NCBI RefSeq assembly: GCF_015999245.1
Contig: NZ_JAEAMR010000003.1
Location: forward strand, 427,509 to 491,508
From: Streptomyces sp. AV19
Lineage (GTDB): Bacteria > Actinomycetota > Actinomycetes > Streptomycetales > Streptomycetaceae
Direction of reading: 5' to 3'
DNA length: 64,000 nt
Positions 7,802 to 15,707 of the stretch are shown here, one piece after another. Position 1 is the stretch's first letter. Each line of letters opens with the position of its first letter. Under the pieces are notes generated by a model that was given only the letters and a program-made list of their open reading frames with translations, had not been told where the DNA came from and ran no database searches. The translations under genes and the position numbers were made by a program.

Positions 7802-8830
7802 TCACCGCGGCACCACCACCACGTACGCCCCCGGCGCCCGCTCCGCCGACGCCACCAGCGTCGCCCGCACCGTGTCCGCCAGTTGCTCCGGGGACTCCCT
7901 CAGCTGCTTCGGGGTCACGGCCACCACCGCCAGGCCCAGCTGCTCCAAGTGCTCGTGCTTGCGGGTGACTTCGTCGCGCAGGATGTTGTCGCGGCGGGAC
8001 CGCGTGCGGGTGTCGATCTCGACGACCACGCCGTGGTCGGGCCAGTACGCGTCCACGGCGCCCAGCGACGGGCCCCCGGGCAGGAGGAGTTCGACGTTCC
8101 AGAGCGGGGAGGGCAGGGCGGCCTCGGAGACCATGGCGTACAGGCGGTCCTCGGCGGCGGCGCGGCCCTCGGCCAGGAGGGCGTCCATCACGGCGGCGAC
8201 GGGCGCGCGGTCCAGCAGCCGGGCGCGGGTGAGTTCGCGCAGCAGCCGGGCCGGCTCGCAGTGGCCGCCGCGGACGGCCTCGGTCAGGAGGCGGCGGACC
8301 CGGTCGGGGTCCGTGAGCTGGGCGACCGCGTCCGCGACCGCACGCGGGACGGGCGCGACCGGGATGCCCGTCAGCAGCCGCGGGCGCGGGACGGAGTGGG
8401 CGCGGACCGGGCGGACGAAGCCCGTGGCGCGCAGCCGCCGGGTGTGCGGGACGAGGACGTCGATGTGCTCCAGCCGCAGCAGCGGGGGAGCGCTGGTGAA
8501 GCGGTGCAGGGCCAGGGCCGCCAGGCCGGTGATCATCGCCTCGCCGTAGGGCGCCTCCGCGCTGCGCGGCGCCTGGGCGGGGATGCCGTGGGCGCGGGCC
8601 CGGGTGTACATCAGGGCGGCGTGCAGCCGCTCCTCGCTGGTGGCCGGGCCCCGGTGGAGCAGGTGGACGCCGGGCAGGATCTGCTGCCAGGGGCCGCCGG
8701 GACGGCAGCGTCCGCTCACCTCGGAGGCGGGCACGCCGTGTTCGCGCAGCTGACGGGAGGTCATGACGCGGTGGCGGACGTCGGAGAGGTGGTGGAGCGG
8801 GCGGGGGGAGAGGGGGGTCTCGTGGTTCAT
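7802..8830 (-). CDS. AbiEi-like / DUF559-type protein with Vsr-like nuclease fold
   Basis: 342 residues. I chose the ATG at 8830 (MNHETPLSP) over an upstream GTG at 8899, because a GAATGGGCGGG stretch precedes it. The N-terminal part (SDVRHRVMTSRQLREHGVPASEVSGRC, then PGVHLLHRG) resembles the winged-helix domain of AbiEi-type antitoxins. The C-terminal part (residues about 240-340) has the order E-x2-L, P-x2-N-VEL, VDAYWPDHGVVVEID, then DEVTRKHEHLEQLG, as in DUF559/Vsr-like PD-(D/E)xK proteins. Such proteins are common singletons in actinobacteria, and their activity is unproven. No AbiEii-like nucleotidyltransferase partner is encoded beside it. Confidence 0.65.
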   Translation of the reverse strand: MNHETPLSPRPLHHLSDVRHRVMTSRQLREHGVPASEVSGRCRPGGPWQQILPGVHLLHRGPATSEERLHAALMYTRARAHGIPAQAPRSAEAPYGEAMITGLAALALHRFTSAPPLLRLEHIDVLVPHTRRLRATGFVRPVRAHSVPRPRLLTGIPVAPVPRAVADAVAQLTDPDRVRRLLTEAVRGGHCEPARLLRELTRARLLDRAPVAAVMDALLAEGRAAAEDRLYAMVSEAALPSPLWNVELLLPGGPSLGAVDAYWPDHGVVVEIDTRTRSRRDNILRDEVTRKHEHLEQLGLAVVAVTPKQLRESPEQLADTVRATLVASAERAPGAYVVVVPR

Positions 8831-8921
8831 GACCCGCCCATTCCCGCCCCGCGCCCGCTCCCTAACCGCTGTTACGGGTTCGTGGACGACTGCGGACAAC
8901 CCCGTGGTGATGTACGGCCGT

Positions 8922-11528
8922 TCAGCCCGCCGCGGTGTCGCACTCCTGCGCCCGCAGGGCGCGCGCGAGGTCGTCGCGCGCCTCCCGGACCAGGCGCCGC
9001 AGCGCCGGTGCCGCGTCCGGGTGCTCCGCGAGCCAGGCGTCGGTGAGCTCCAGCGTTTGCCGGTCGTCCTGGAGGACCGGGAACAGCCCGCGCACGATCG
9101 CCATCGCGATCTCGATCGACCGCTCGCGCCAGACGCGCTCGAGCGACGCGAAGTAGGGCTCCACGAACGGCTTCAGCAGCTCCCGCTGCCCCGGCTGGTC
9201 GAAGCCGGCGACGGTGGCCTCGGTGAGGGCGTTGGACAGGACGTCGGAGTCCACGACCCGCTCCCAGGCCTCGGCCTTGACCTTGGCGTCGGGCCGGGAG
9301 ACGAGGCAGCGGACCTGGTGGCGGCGGCCGGACGCGGTGTCGTCGCGGGCCAGTTCGGCGTCGACGAGCGCCTCGTCGGCCGCGCCGCCCGCCGCGAGGG
9401 CGGCCAGCAGCGCCCAGCGCAGCTCCTGGTCGACCTCCAGCCCGTCGATCCGCGCGGTGCCGTCCAGCAGCCCGCGCAGCAGCTGGAAGTCGGCCTGCGT
9501 GACGGCGACCTGGGCCAGGAAGCGCGCCCACGCCAGCTGGTGGCCGCTGCCCGGCTCGGCCAGCCGCAGCTCGGCGAGCGCCGTCCGGGCCAGTGCCGCG
9601 GCGCCCTCCGCGCGCCGGGACGGCGCCGCGTAGTGGACGAGGGCGCCCCGCGCGCAGCTGTGCAGCATCTGCAGGACGCCGATGTCGGTCTCGGCGCCGG
9701 CGAAGCGCTGGACCAGCTCCAGGTAGTCGCGCGCGGGCATCAGCCCGTCGCGGGTCAGGTTCCACACGGCCGACCAGCACAGGGCGCGGGCGAGCGGGTC
9801 CGTCAGGTCGCCGAGGTGCGCGCGGAGCGTGGCCAGCGATGCCTCGTCGAAGCGGATCTTGCAGTACGTCAGGTCGTCGTCGTTGACGAGCACCAGCTCG
9901 GGGCGGTCCACCCCGGCCAGTTCGGCGACCACCGTGCGCGGCCCGGCGACGTCCACCTCGGCGCGCGCGTAGCGCACCAGCTCGGTGCCCTGCCGGCGGT
10001 AGAGGCCGACGGCCACCCGGTGCGGGCGCAGCTCGGGGTGCCCGGCGGGTGCCTCCTGGAGGACGGCCAGCTCGGTGACGCGGTCCTGCGCGTCACAAGT
10101 GATCTGCGGGGTGAGGGAGTTGACGCCGGCGGTCTGGAGCCAGGAGCGGGACCAGGCGGCCATGTCGCGGCCCGAGGTCTCCTCCAGCACGGACAGCAGG
10201 TCGGCCAGGCGCGTGTTGCCGTAGGCGTGGCGCTTGAAGTAGCGGCGGGCGCCCTCCAGGAAGGCGTCGCGCCCGGCGTAGGCGACGAGCTGCTTGAGGA
10301 CGGAGGCGCCCTTGGCGTAGGTGATGCCGTCGAAGTTGAGCTTGGCGTCCTCCAGGTCGTGGATGTCCGCCGTGACCGGGTGGGTGGAGGGCAGCTGGTC
10401 GGCCCGGTAGGCCCACGCCTTGCGCTGGTTGGCGAAGGTGACCCAGGCGTTGGTGTAGCGGGTGGCCTCCACCTGCGAGAAGGAGCCCATGAAGTCGGCG
10501 AACGACTCCTTGAGCCACAGGTCGTCCCACCACTCCATGGTCACCAGGTCGCCGAACCACATGTGCGCCATCTCGTGCAGGATCACATTGGCCCGGCGCT
10601 CGTACGCCGAGCGCGTGACCTTGCCGCGGTAGACGAACTCCTCGCGGAAGGTCACGCAGCCCGGGTTCTCCATCGCCCCGATGTTGTACTCCGGCACGAA
10701 CGCCTGGTCGTACTTGCCGAAGGGGTACGGGAAGTCGAAGTGCTCATGGAAGAAGTCCAGGCCCTGCTTGGTGACGGTGAAGATCTCGTCGGCGTCGAAG
10801 TGCCGGGCCAGGCCCTTGCGGCAGAAGGCGCCCAGCGGGATCTCCAGGGTCGTGCCGTCGGGCAGCGCGCGGCTGTAGTGGTCGCGGACGACGTGGTACG
10901 GGCCGGCGACGACGGCCGTGATGTAGGTGCCGATGGGCTTCGTCGGCATGAAGCGGCGCGTCGACGAAGGCACGGCGGCGTCCTCGTCCACCGGCTCGTC
11001 CGGCCCGTCCTGCGCGCCGTTGCTGATCACGGTCCAGCCGGCCGGGGCCGTGACCGAGAAGGTGTAGGGGGCCTTGAGGTCCGGCTGCTCGAAGTTCGCG
11101 AACACCCGGCGGGCGTCGGCCGGCTCGTAGTGGGTGTAGAGGTAGACCTCGCCGTCCTCGGGGTCCACGAAGCGGTGCAGGCCCTCGCCCGTCCGGCTGT
11201 ACGCGCACTGCGCGTCCACGACCAGCTCGTTCTCGGCGGCCAGGCCGTCCAGGGCGATGCGGGCGCCGTCGAAGACGGCCGCCGGGTCCAGCGCGCGGCC
11301 GTTGAGCGTCACGGCCGTCACGGAGGGGGCGATCAGGTCGGCGAAGCTGGAGGCGCCGGGCTCGGCGCAGCGGAAGCGGATCGTGGAGACCGAGCGGAAG
11401 GTGCGCGGGCCGTCCCCGGCGTCCGGGCCGACGGCGGACCGCACGTCCAGGCGCACCTCGTAGCCGTCCACGGTCAGCAGCGCGGCCCGCTGCCGGGCCT
11501 CCTCACGGGTCAGGTTCTCACCGGGCAC
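8922..11528 (-). CDS. pepN: aminopeptidase N (M1 family zinc metallopeptidase)
   Basis: 868 residues from GTG 11528, which has GGGAG about 8 nt upstream; the ATG at 11552 would add residues without a ribosome-binding site. It removes N-terminal amino acids from peptides in the cytoplasm. Seen: the exopeptidase signature GAMEN (about 283-287), the zinc motif H318-E-M-A-H322 with the third ligand E341 in KESFADF, and the C-terminal helical ERAP1-like domain. There is no signal peptide. Length matches actinobacterial PepN. Transcribed divergently from the thioredoxin-fold gene at 11661 across a 132-bp shared promoter region. Confidence 0.95.
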   Translation of the reverse strand: MPGENLTREEARQRAALLTVDGYEVRLDVRSAVGPDAGDGPRTFRSVSTIRFRCAEPGASSFADLIAPSVTAVTLNGRALDPAAVFDGARIALDGLAAENELVVDAQCAYSRTGEGLHRFVDPEDGEVYLYTHYEPADARRVFANFEQPDLKAPYTFSVTAPAGWTVISNGAQDGPDEPVDEDAAVPSSTRRFMPTKPIGTYITAVVAGPYHVVRDHYSRALPDGTTLEIPLGAFCRKGLARHFDADEIFTVTKQGLDFFHEHFDFPYPFGKYDQAFVPEYNIGAMENPGCVTFREEFVYRGKVTRSAYERRANVILHEMAHMWFGDLVTMEWWDDLWLKESFADFMGSFSQVEATRYTNAWVTFANQRKAWAYRADQLPSTHPVTADIHDLEDAKLNFDGITYAKGASVLKQLVAYAGRDAFLEGARRYFKRHAYGNTRLADLLSVLEETSGRDMAAWSRSWLQTAGVNSLTPQITCDAQDRVTELAVLQEAPAGHPELRPHRVAVGLYRRQGTELVRYARAEVDVAGPRTVVAELAGVDRPELVLVNDDDLTYCKIRFDEASLATLRAHLGDLTDPLARALCWSAVWNLTRDGLMPARDYLELVQRFAGAETDIGVLQMLHSCARGALVHYAAPSRRAEGAAALARTALAELRLAEPGSGHQLAWARFLAQVAVTQADFQLLRGLLDGTARIDGLEVDQELRWALLAALAAGGAADEALVDAELARDDTASGRRHQVRCLVSRPDAKVKAEAWERVVDSDVLSNALTEATVAGFDQPGQRELLKPFVEPYFASLERVWRERSIEIAMAIVRGLFPVLQDDRQTLELTDAWLAEHPDAAPALRRLVREARDDLARALRAQECDTAAG

Positions 11529-11660
11529 GGCAGGGCTCCCTCGGGATGTCAAAAGTCGGTGACTCTCGGATCATCAGGAATCATGGCATGCGCGCCTTTG
11601 TTGAAAGTGTGAACACTTCGTCGTGGGCGCCTCGTCCCACGCTGCTCCCTGGAGAACCAC

Positions 11661-12311
11661 ATGAGCACTACCCGCACCGACGCCAGGACCCCCGCCGACT
11701 TCTGGTTCGACCCCATCTGCCCATGGGCCTGGATGACCTCCCGCTGGATGTACGAGGTGCAGAAGGTGCGCCCGGTGGAGGTGCGCTGGCACGTCATGAG
11801 CCTGGCGGTGCTCAACGAGCCCCGGATGGACGAGCTCCCCGAGGAGTACCGCGAGAAGATCGCCGATGCCTGGGGCCCGGTGCGGGTGTGCGTCGCCGCC
11901 GCCGTCGAGCACGGCGAGGAGGTGCTCGGCCGGCTCTACACCGCGCTCGGCACGCGCTTCCACAACCAGGGCATGCCGCGCGAGCGCGCCACGATCGTCG
12001 AGGCCCTGAAGGAGGCCGGCCTGCCGGTGTCGCTGGCGGACGCGGCCGGCACCGACGCCTACGACGCGGAGGTGCGCGCCTCCCACAAGCTCGGCATCGA
12101 GAAGGTGGGCGAGGACGTCGGCACCCCGGTGATCGCCGTCCCCGGCGAGAACGGCACCGAGGCCGAGGTGGCCTTCTTCGGGCCGGTGGTCACCCCGGCG
12201 CCCAAGGGCGAGGCGGCGGGCCGGCTCTGGGACGGGACGCTGCTGGTCGCCTCGACCCCCGGCTTCTTCGAGATCAAGCGCACGCGCACGCTGGAGCCGG
12301 TCTTCGACTGA
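11661..12311 (+). CDS. DsbA-family / Rv2466c-like mycothiol-dependent reductase
   Basis: 216 residues, ATG preceded by GGAGAACC. Thioredoxin fold of the DsbA/FrnE type: the active-site region WFDPICPWAW gives C20-P-W-A23, and there is a cis-proline in DVGTPVIAVPG. Mycobacterial Rv2466c, a mycothiol-dependent nitroreductase-type enzyme, has CPWC; here the second cysteine is Ala, which would allow only a monothiol mechanism through mixed disulfides with mycothiol. Cytoplasmic, probably involved in thiol redox homeostasis. The family call is firm, but the substrate is unknown. Confidence 0.85.
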   Translation: MSTTRTDARTPADFWFDPICPWAWMTSRWMYEVQKVRPVEVRWHVMSLAVLNEPRMDELPEEYREKIADAWGPVRVCVAAAVEHGEEVLGRLYTALGTRFHNQGMPRERATIVEALKEAGLPVSLADAAGTDAYDAEVRASHKLGIEKVGEDVGTPVIAVPGENGTEAEVAFFGPVVTPAPKGEAAGRLWDGTLLVASTPGFFEIKRTRTLEPVFD

Positions 12312-12403
12312 GGGCCATGTGCCGGGGGATGGGCACAGGGCCCGTCCCCCGGAGGGTTGCCGCCGAGCGGCGTGGGCTGCGGACCTCGCCTAGGGTCCGA
12401 ACC

Positions 12404-12550
12404 GTGACTCCGCCCCGCCCGGGGGCTTTCGACCCGGGGGTTGCGGTCCGGCCCGGACCGGCCCCTCGCGGGGCGCGAGGAACGCACCACAGGCCAGGGA
12501 AGCGATTCCCCCACTGGCCAGAGCCGGTGGTCCCCTCGCTAGGAGACTGA
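12404..12550 (+). CDS. possible leaderless 48-residue upstream ORF
   Basis: A GTG stands exactly 7 nt after TAGGGT (12391-12396), the spacing of leaderless Streptomyces starts. The frame runs 48 codons of Pro/Arg/Gly-rich sequence and its TGA overlaps the ATG of the next gene (TGATG). It could be a translated leader coupled to the downstream gene, or only part of its 5' untranslated region. The peptide has no recognisable domain. Confidence 0.3.
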   Translation: MTPPRPGAFDPGVAVRPGPAPRGARGTHHRPGKRFPHWPEPVVPSLGD

Positions 12551-13176
12551 TGGGCCAGACCGACCTCTCCCGGCCCCTGGGCCGCGACGGCGGCTGGGCC
12601 GACGCCGAGCCGCCGTGCGGCAACGCCGCCTTCGCCGAGCTGCCCGTGCGCCCCTACGACTTCCTCACCCTCGCCGTGTGCCGCGCCCTGCCGCCGCTGT
12701 GGTCCCTGTGCCGGCTGCGCAACGCGGCGGGCATGATGCGGCACTACCTGCGGGCCGACGGGACGCCCGTCCGGATCGACGCCGCGGACCTCCTCGCGCT
12801 CCCGGCCGTCCGCGCGGCCGCGGACGAACAGCTGGCGCACTGGCGGGCCGAGGCCCTCGACCGCTGGCGCGCGGGCCCCCGGGCACCGGCCGCCTACCCC
12901 GCGGACAGCGGCTGGCGCGACGTCCTGATCACCCGCCGGATCAGCGCCGACTGGTGGCTGGCGCTGCGCTGCGCGGAGTTCCGGCTGACCGGCACCGTGC
13001 GGGTGGACGGCGACGGCGCGACGGCCGTCGACTACCGCTTCGCCCTGCACAAGGGCTGGAACTTCGACCGGGGCGGGTCGGAGCTGGGCGTTCCGTTCAC
13101 CCCGTTCGCCCGGCTCCACGAGACGGGCCTGGCCCGGGAGTTCGCCGTGACGGGCGAGGCGTTCGGGCACGCCTGA
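12550..13176 (+). CDS. conserved hypothetical protein
   Basis: 208 residues. The ATG follows CTAGGAGACTG, a good ribosome-binding site. There is no signal peptide and no membrane segment. The sequence is rich in Trp and Arg, with a motif-like central part (YPADSGWRDVLITRRISADWWLALRCAEFRLTG) and a C-terminal DYRFALHKGWNFDRGG segment. I do not recognise the family; the alternating hydrophobic pattern in the second half suggests beta structure. It ends just before a strong terminator and faces the superoxide dismutase gene. Confidence 0.7.
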   Translation: MGQTDLSRPLGRDGGWADAEPPCGNAAFAELPVRPYDFLTLAVCRALPPLWSLCRLRNAAGMMRHYLRADGTPVRIDAADLLALPAVRAAADEQLAHWRAEALDRWRAGPRAPAAYPADSGWRDVLITRRISADWWLALRCAEFRLTGTVRVDGDGATAVDYRFALHKGWNFDRGGSELGVPFTPFARLHETGLAREFAVTGEAFGHA

Positions 13177-13198
13177 GCCGGGGCGGTGGGAGCATGGG

Positions 13199-13235
13199 GA
13201 GGGCCCCCGCGCGAGTCGACCGCGCGGGGGCCCTC
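13199..13235. terminator. bidirectional terminator between the hypothetical gene and sodF
   Basis: A perfect 14-bp stem (GAGGGCCCCCGCGC / GCGCGGGGGCCCTC) with a 9-nt loop in the convergent gap. Confidence 0.85.
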
Positions 13236-13302
13236 CGTGTGCCTGCCGCGTGACACGGGTGAGAAGACGATCACGAGCAGGCCGACTGCGGTGTGCCGTG
13301 GC

Positions 13303-13944
13303 TCAGGGGGCGAGCAGCAGCGCGTTGCCGCGCTCCTTGGCGGCGGCGTAACGCTTCGCCACATCCTGCCAGTTGACGACCTGCCACATGGCCTCGATGA
13401 AGTCCACCTTCTGGTTCTTGTACTGCAGGTAGAAGGCGTGCTCCCAGGCGTCGAAGACCAGGATCGGGGTGGAGCCCTGGCCGACGTTGCCCTGGTGGTC
13501 GTAGATCTGCTCGACGATCAGCTTGCCGCTGATCGGCTCGTAGGCGAGGACGCCCCAGCCGGAGCCCTGGGTGGTGGCCGAGGCCTTGGTCAGCTGGGCC
13601 TTGAACTTGGCGAAGGAGCCGAAGGACTCCGCGATGGCGTCGGCCAGCTCGCCCACGCCGTCCTTGTCCAGCGGCTCGCCGCCGCCCTCGCCGGTCATGT
13701 TCTGCCAGTAGATGCTGTGCAGGATGTGGCCGGAGAGGTGGAACGCGAGGTTCTTCTCCAGGCCGTTGATCGAGCCCCACTGGTCCTTGTCACGGGCCTC
13801 GGCGAGCTGCTCCAGCGTGTCGTTCGCACCCTTGACGTACGCCGCGTGGTGCTTGTCGTGGTGCAGCTCGATGATCTTCGCGTCGATCACCGGCTGGAGC
13901 GCCGCGTAGTCGTACGGAAGTTCAGGAAGTGTGTAGATGGCCAT
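13303..13944 (-). CDS. sodF: iron superoxide dismutase
   Basis: 213 residues; ATG start with GGAGGG 8-9 nt upstream. It converts superoxide to hydrogen peroxide and oxygen in the cytoplasm. Metal ligands are visible: His28 in IELHHDKHH, a His in the FHLSGHILH helix, and Asp and His in [13 protein letters not shown]. Full family length. The sequence closely resembles the Streptomyces iron enzyme, whose gene is repressed by the nickel sensor Nur when nickel superoxide dismutase (SodN) is available. A matching operator lies upstream at 13966-13982. Iron versus manganese use is assigned from that resemblance. Confidence 0.95.
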   Translation of the reverse strand: MAIYTLPELPYDYAALQPVIDAKIIELHHDKHHAAYVKGANDTLEQLAEARDKDQWGSINGLEKNLAFHLSGHILHSIYWQNMTGEGGGEPLDKDGVGELADAIAESFGSFAKFKAQLTKASATTQGSGWGVLAYEPISGKLIVEQIYDHQGNVGQGSTPILVFDAWEHAFYLQYKNQKVDFIEAMWQVVNWQDVAKRYAAAKERGNALLLAP

Positions 13945-13965
13945 GCCGAGCCCTCCGACTGCTTA

Positions 13966-13982
13966 TTGCAATTAACTTGCAG
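13966..13982 (-). promoter_or_regulatory. Nur-type operator upstream of sodF
   Basis: TTGCAA-TTAAC-TTGCAG reads TGCAA-N5-TTGCA, the palindrome described for the nickel-dependent Fur-family repressor Nur in Streptomyces. It starts 22 bp upstream of the sodF ATG, overlapping where the promoter should be, which fits repression. Confidence 0.75.
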
Positions 13983-14053
13983 GTAGACGCTACCAGCAAG
14001 TGCGCGGCATGCGCCGGGAGAGGGTCCGGATGAGTCATGTCTCGTCCCAAAGA

Positions 14054-14098
14054 CCGAGGCGGGGTCGGCCCTGGTGATCAGGACCGACCCCGCCTCGG
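14054..14098 (-). terminator. terminator after the first amino-acid permease gene
   Basis: A perfect 15-bp stem (CCGAGGCGGGGTCGG / CCGACCCCGCCTCGG) with a 15-nt loop, 21 bp beyond the permease stop on the minus strand. It would also insulate sodF from upstream read-through. Confidence 0.8.
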
Positions 14099-14119
14099 GA
14101 GGGGGAGGGTGGCGGGACG

Positions 14120-15535
14120 TCAGCTCCGGCGGGCCGCCGCGACGCGCTGGCGCACGTAGCCGACGAGGGCGAGCGCCGCGGTGAGCCCGGCCGTGGCGTA
14201 CAGCTGGACGGCGGTGTCCTTCTCGCGCAGCATCAGGCCGAGCGTGCACAGGATGCCCAGCAGGGCGACGACGGTCAGGAAGGGGAACCACCACATCCGG
14301 ACCACCAGCCGCTCCGGCTGCTCGCGCTCCAGGCGGTGGCGCATCATCAGCTGGGTGACGGCGATGAAGCCCCACACCACCAGCACCGCCGCGCCCGTCA
14401 TGTACAGCAGCCATTTGAAGACGGTGTCGGGCCACCGGTAGCTCAGCAGCACGGCGACGAAGCCGAACGCGGAGGAGGCCACGACGGTCCGGCGCGGCAC
14501 GCCGCCCGTGACCTTGCCCAGGAAGCGGGGGCCCTCGCCGCGCTCGACGAGCGAGTGGGCCATGCGGGACGCGCCGTAGATGTTGGCGTTCATGGCCGAC
14601 AGCAGCGCGATCAGCACGATGACGTTCATGATCTCGCCGGCCGCGGGGATGTCGAGGTGCTCCAGGACGGCCACGTACGGGCCCGTCAGGATCGACCTGT
14701 CGGTCCACGGGATCAGGGTGACGACGACGAGCATCGAGCCGACGTAGAAGAGGCCGATGCGCCACATCGCCGTACGGACCGCACTGGCGACGCCCTTGAC
14801 CGGGTGCTCGGACTCCGCCGCGGCGATCGTCACCGTCTCCAGGCCGCCGTACGCGAAGACGGACGCCAGCAGGCCGGCGACGAGGCCGTCCGTGCCGTTG
14901 GGCAGGAAGCCGCCCTGGCCCGTGAGGTTCGAGGTGCCCGGGGCGGAGGTGCCCGGCAGCAGGCCGCAGATGGCGAGTACGCCCAGGACGAGGAAGATGC
15001 CGATCGCGGCGACCTTGAGGGCGGCGAACCAGAACTCGAACTCGCCGAAGTTGCCGACCGCCGCCAGGTTCATGCCGCAGAACATGACCATGAAGAGCAG
15101 GACCCACATCCACGAGGACGTGGCGGGGAACCACTGGACCATGATGGCCGCCGCGCCGAGCGCCTCCACGGCGATGGCCACGCAGAGCTCTATCCAGAAC
15201 ACCCAGCCGGCGGTGAAGCCCGCCCAGGGGCCGATGGCGCGCTCGGCGTGGACCGAGAAGCTGCCGGACGCGGGGTTGGCCGCCGCCATCTCGCCCAGCA
15301 TGCGCATCACGAGCATCACGAGCAGCCCGGACACCGCATAGGCGAGCACGATCCCCGGGCCGGCGGCGGCGATGCCCGCCCCCGAGCCGACGAAGAGGCC
15401 GGCGCCGATGACCCCGCCCAGGGCGATCATCGACAGATGACGCTGCTTGAGGCCGTGCGACAGGGAGGTGCCGGAGTCCGGCGGCTCTTCGGTGACCGCG
15501 CGCTCGGGCGCGGAGCTCGCATCTGTCCGAGTCAT
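14120..15535 (-). CDS. amino-acid permease (APC superfamily, AAT family)
   Basis: 471 residues from ATG 15535 (MTRTDASS); the longer frame upstream lacks a good start. Multi-pass membrane transporter, about 12 helices. Seen: the family signature GLKQRHLSMIALGGVIGAGLFVGSG at the first helix (shown in part), GEMAAANPASGSFS and FGEFEFWFA. It probably imports an amino acid or GABA with protons; the substrate cannot be read from sequence. It is one of three close paralogs here (others at 15708 and 18239), all on the minus strand. Two small inverted repeats lie upstream (15575-15585, 15626-15638). Confidence 0.88.
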   Translation of the reverse strand: MTRTDASSAPERAVTEEPPDSGTSLSHGLKQRHLSMIALGGVIGAGLFVGSGAGIAAAGPGIVLAYAVSGLLVMLVMRMLGEMAAANPASGSFSVHAERAIGPWAGFTAGWVFWIELCVAIAVEALGAAAIMVQWFPATSSWMWVLLFMVMFCGMNLAAVGNFGEFEFWFAALKVAAIGIFLVLGVLAICGLLPGTSAPGTSNLTGQGGFLPNGTDGLVAGLLASVFAYGGLETVTIAAAESEHPVKGVASAVRTAMWRIGLFYVGSMLVVVTLIPWTDRSILTGPYVAVLEHLDIPAAGEIMNVIVLIALLSAMNANIYGASRMAHSLVERGEGPRFLGKVTGGVPRRTVVASSAFGFVAVLLSYRWPDTVFKWLLYMTGAAVLVVWGFIAVTQLMMRHRLEREQPERLVVRMWWFPFLTVVALLGILCTLGLMLREKDTAVQLYATAGLTAALALVGYVRQRVAAARRS

Positions 15536-15707
15536 GGTCGTGTCTGTCCCCGTGAGTGAAAAGGAGTGGTGATTGTTGAAACAACTCCGAAAAGTTGCCT
15601 CAGTGTGGGGGTGATGTTCGCTCAGGACAACACTTGTCACACAGATGTCCGATATTCAGACGCGGCGATGACTCTCCGCATCCGAAATATCGCCAGAATC
15701 AGGTTTT

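Noticed and set aside
8763..11612. Plus-strand open frame of 949 codons
   Set aside because: Antisense shadow of pepN; Val/Gly/Arg-rich without family resemblance.
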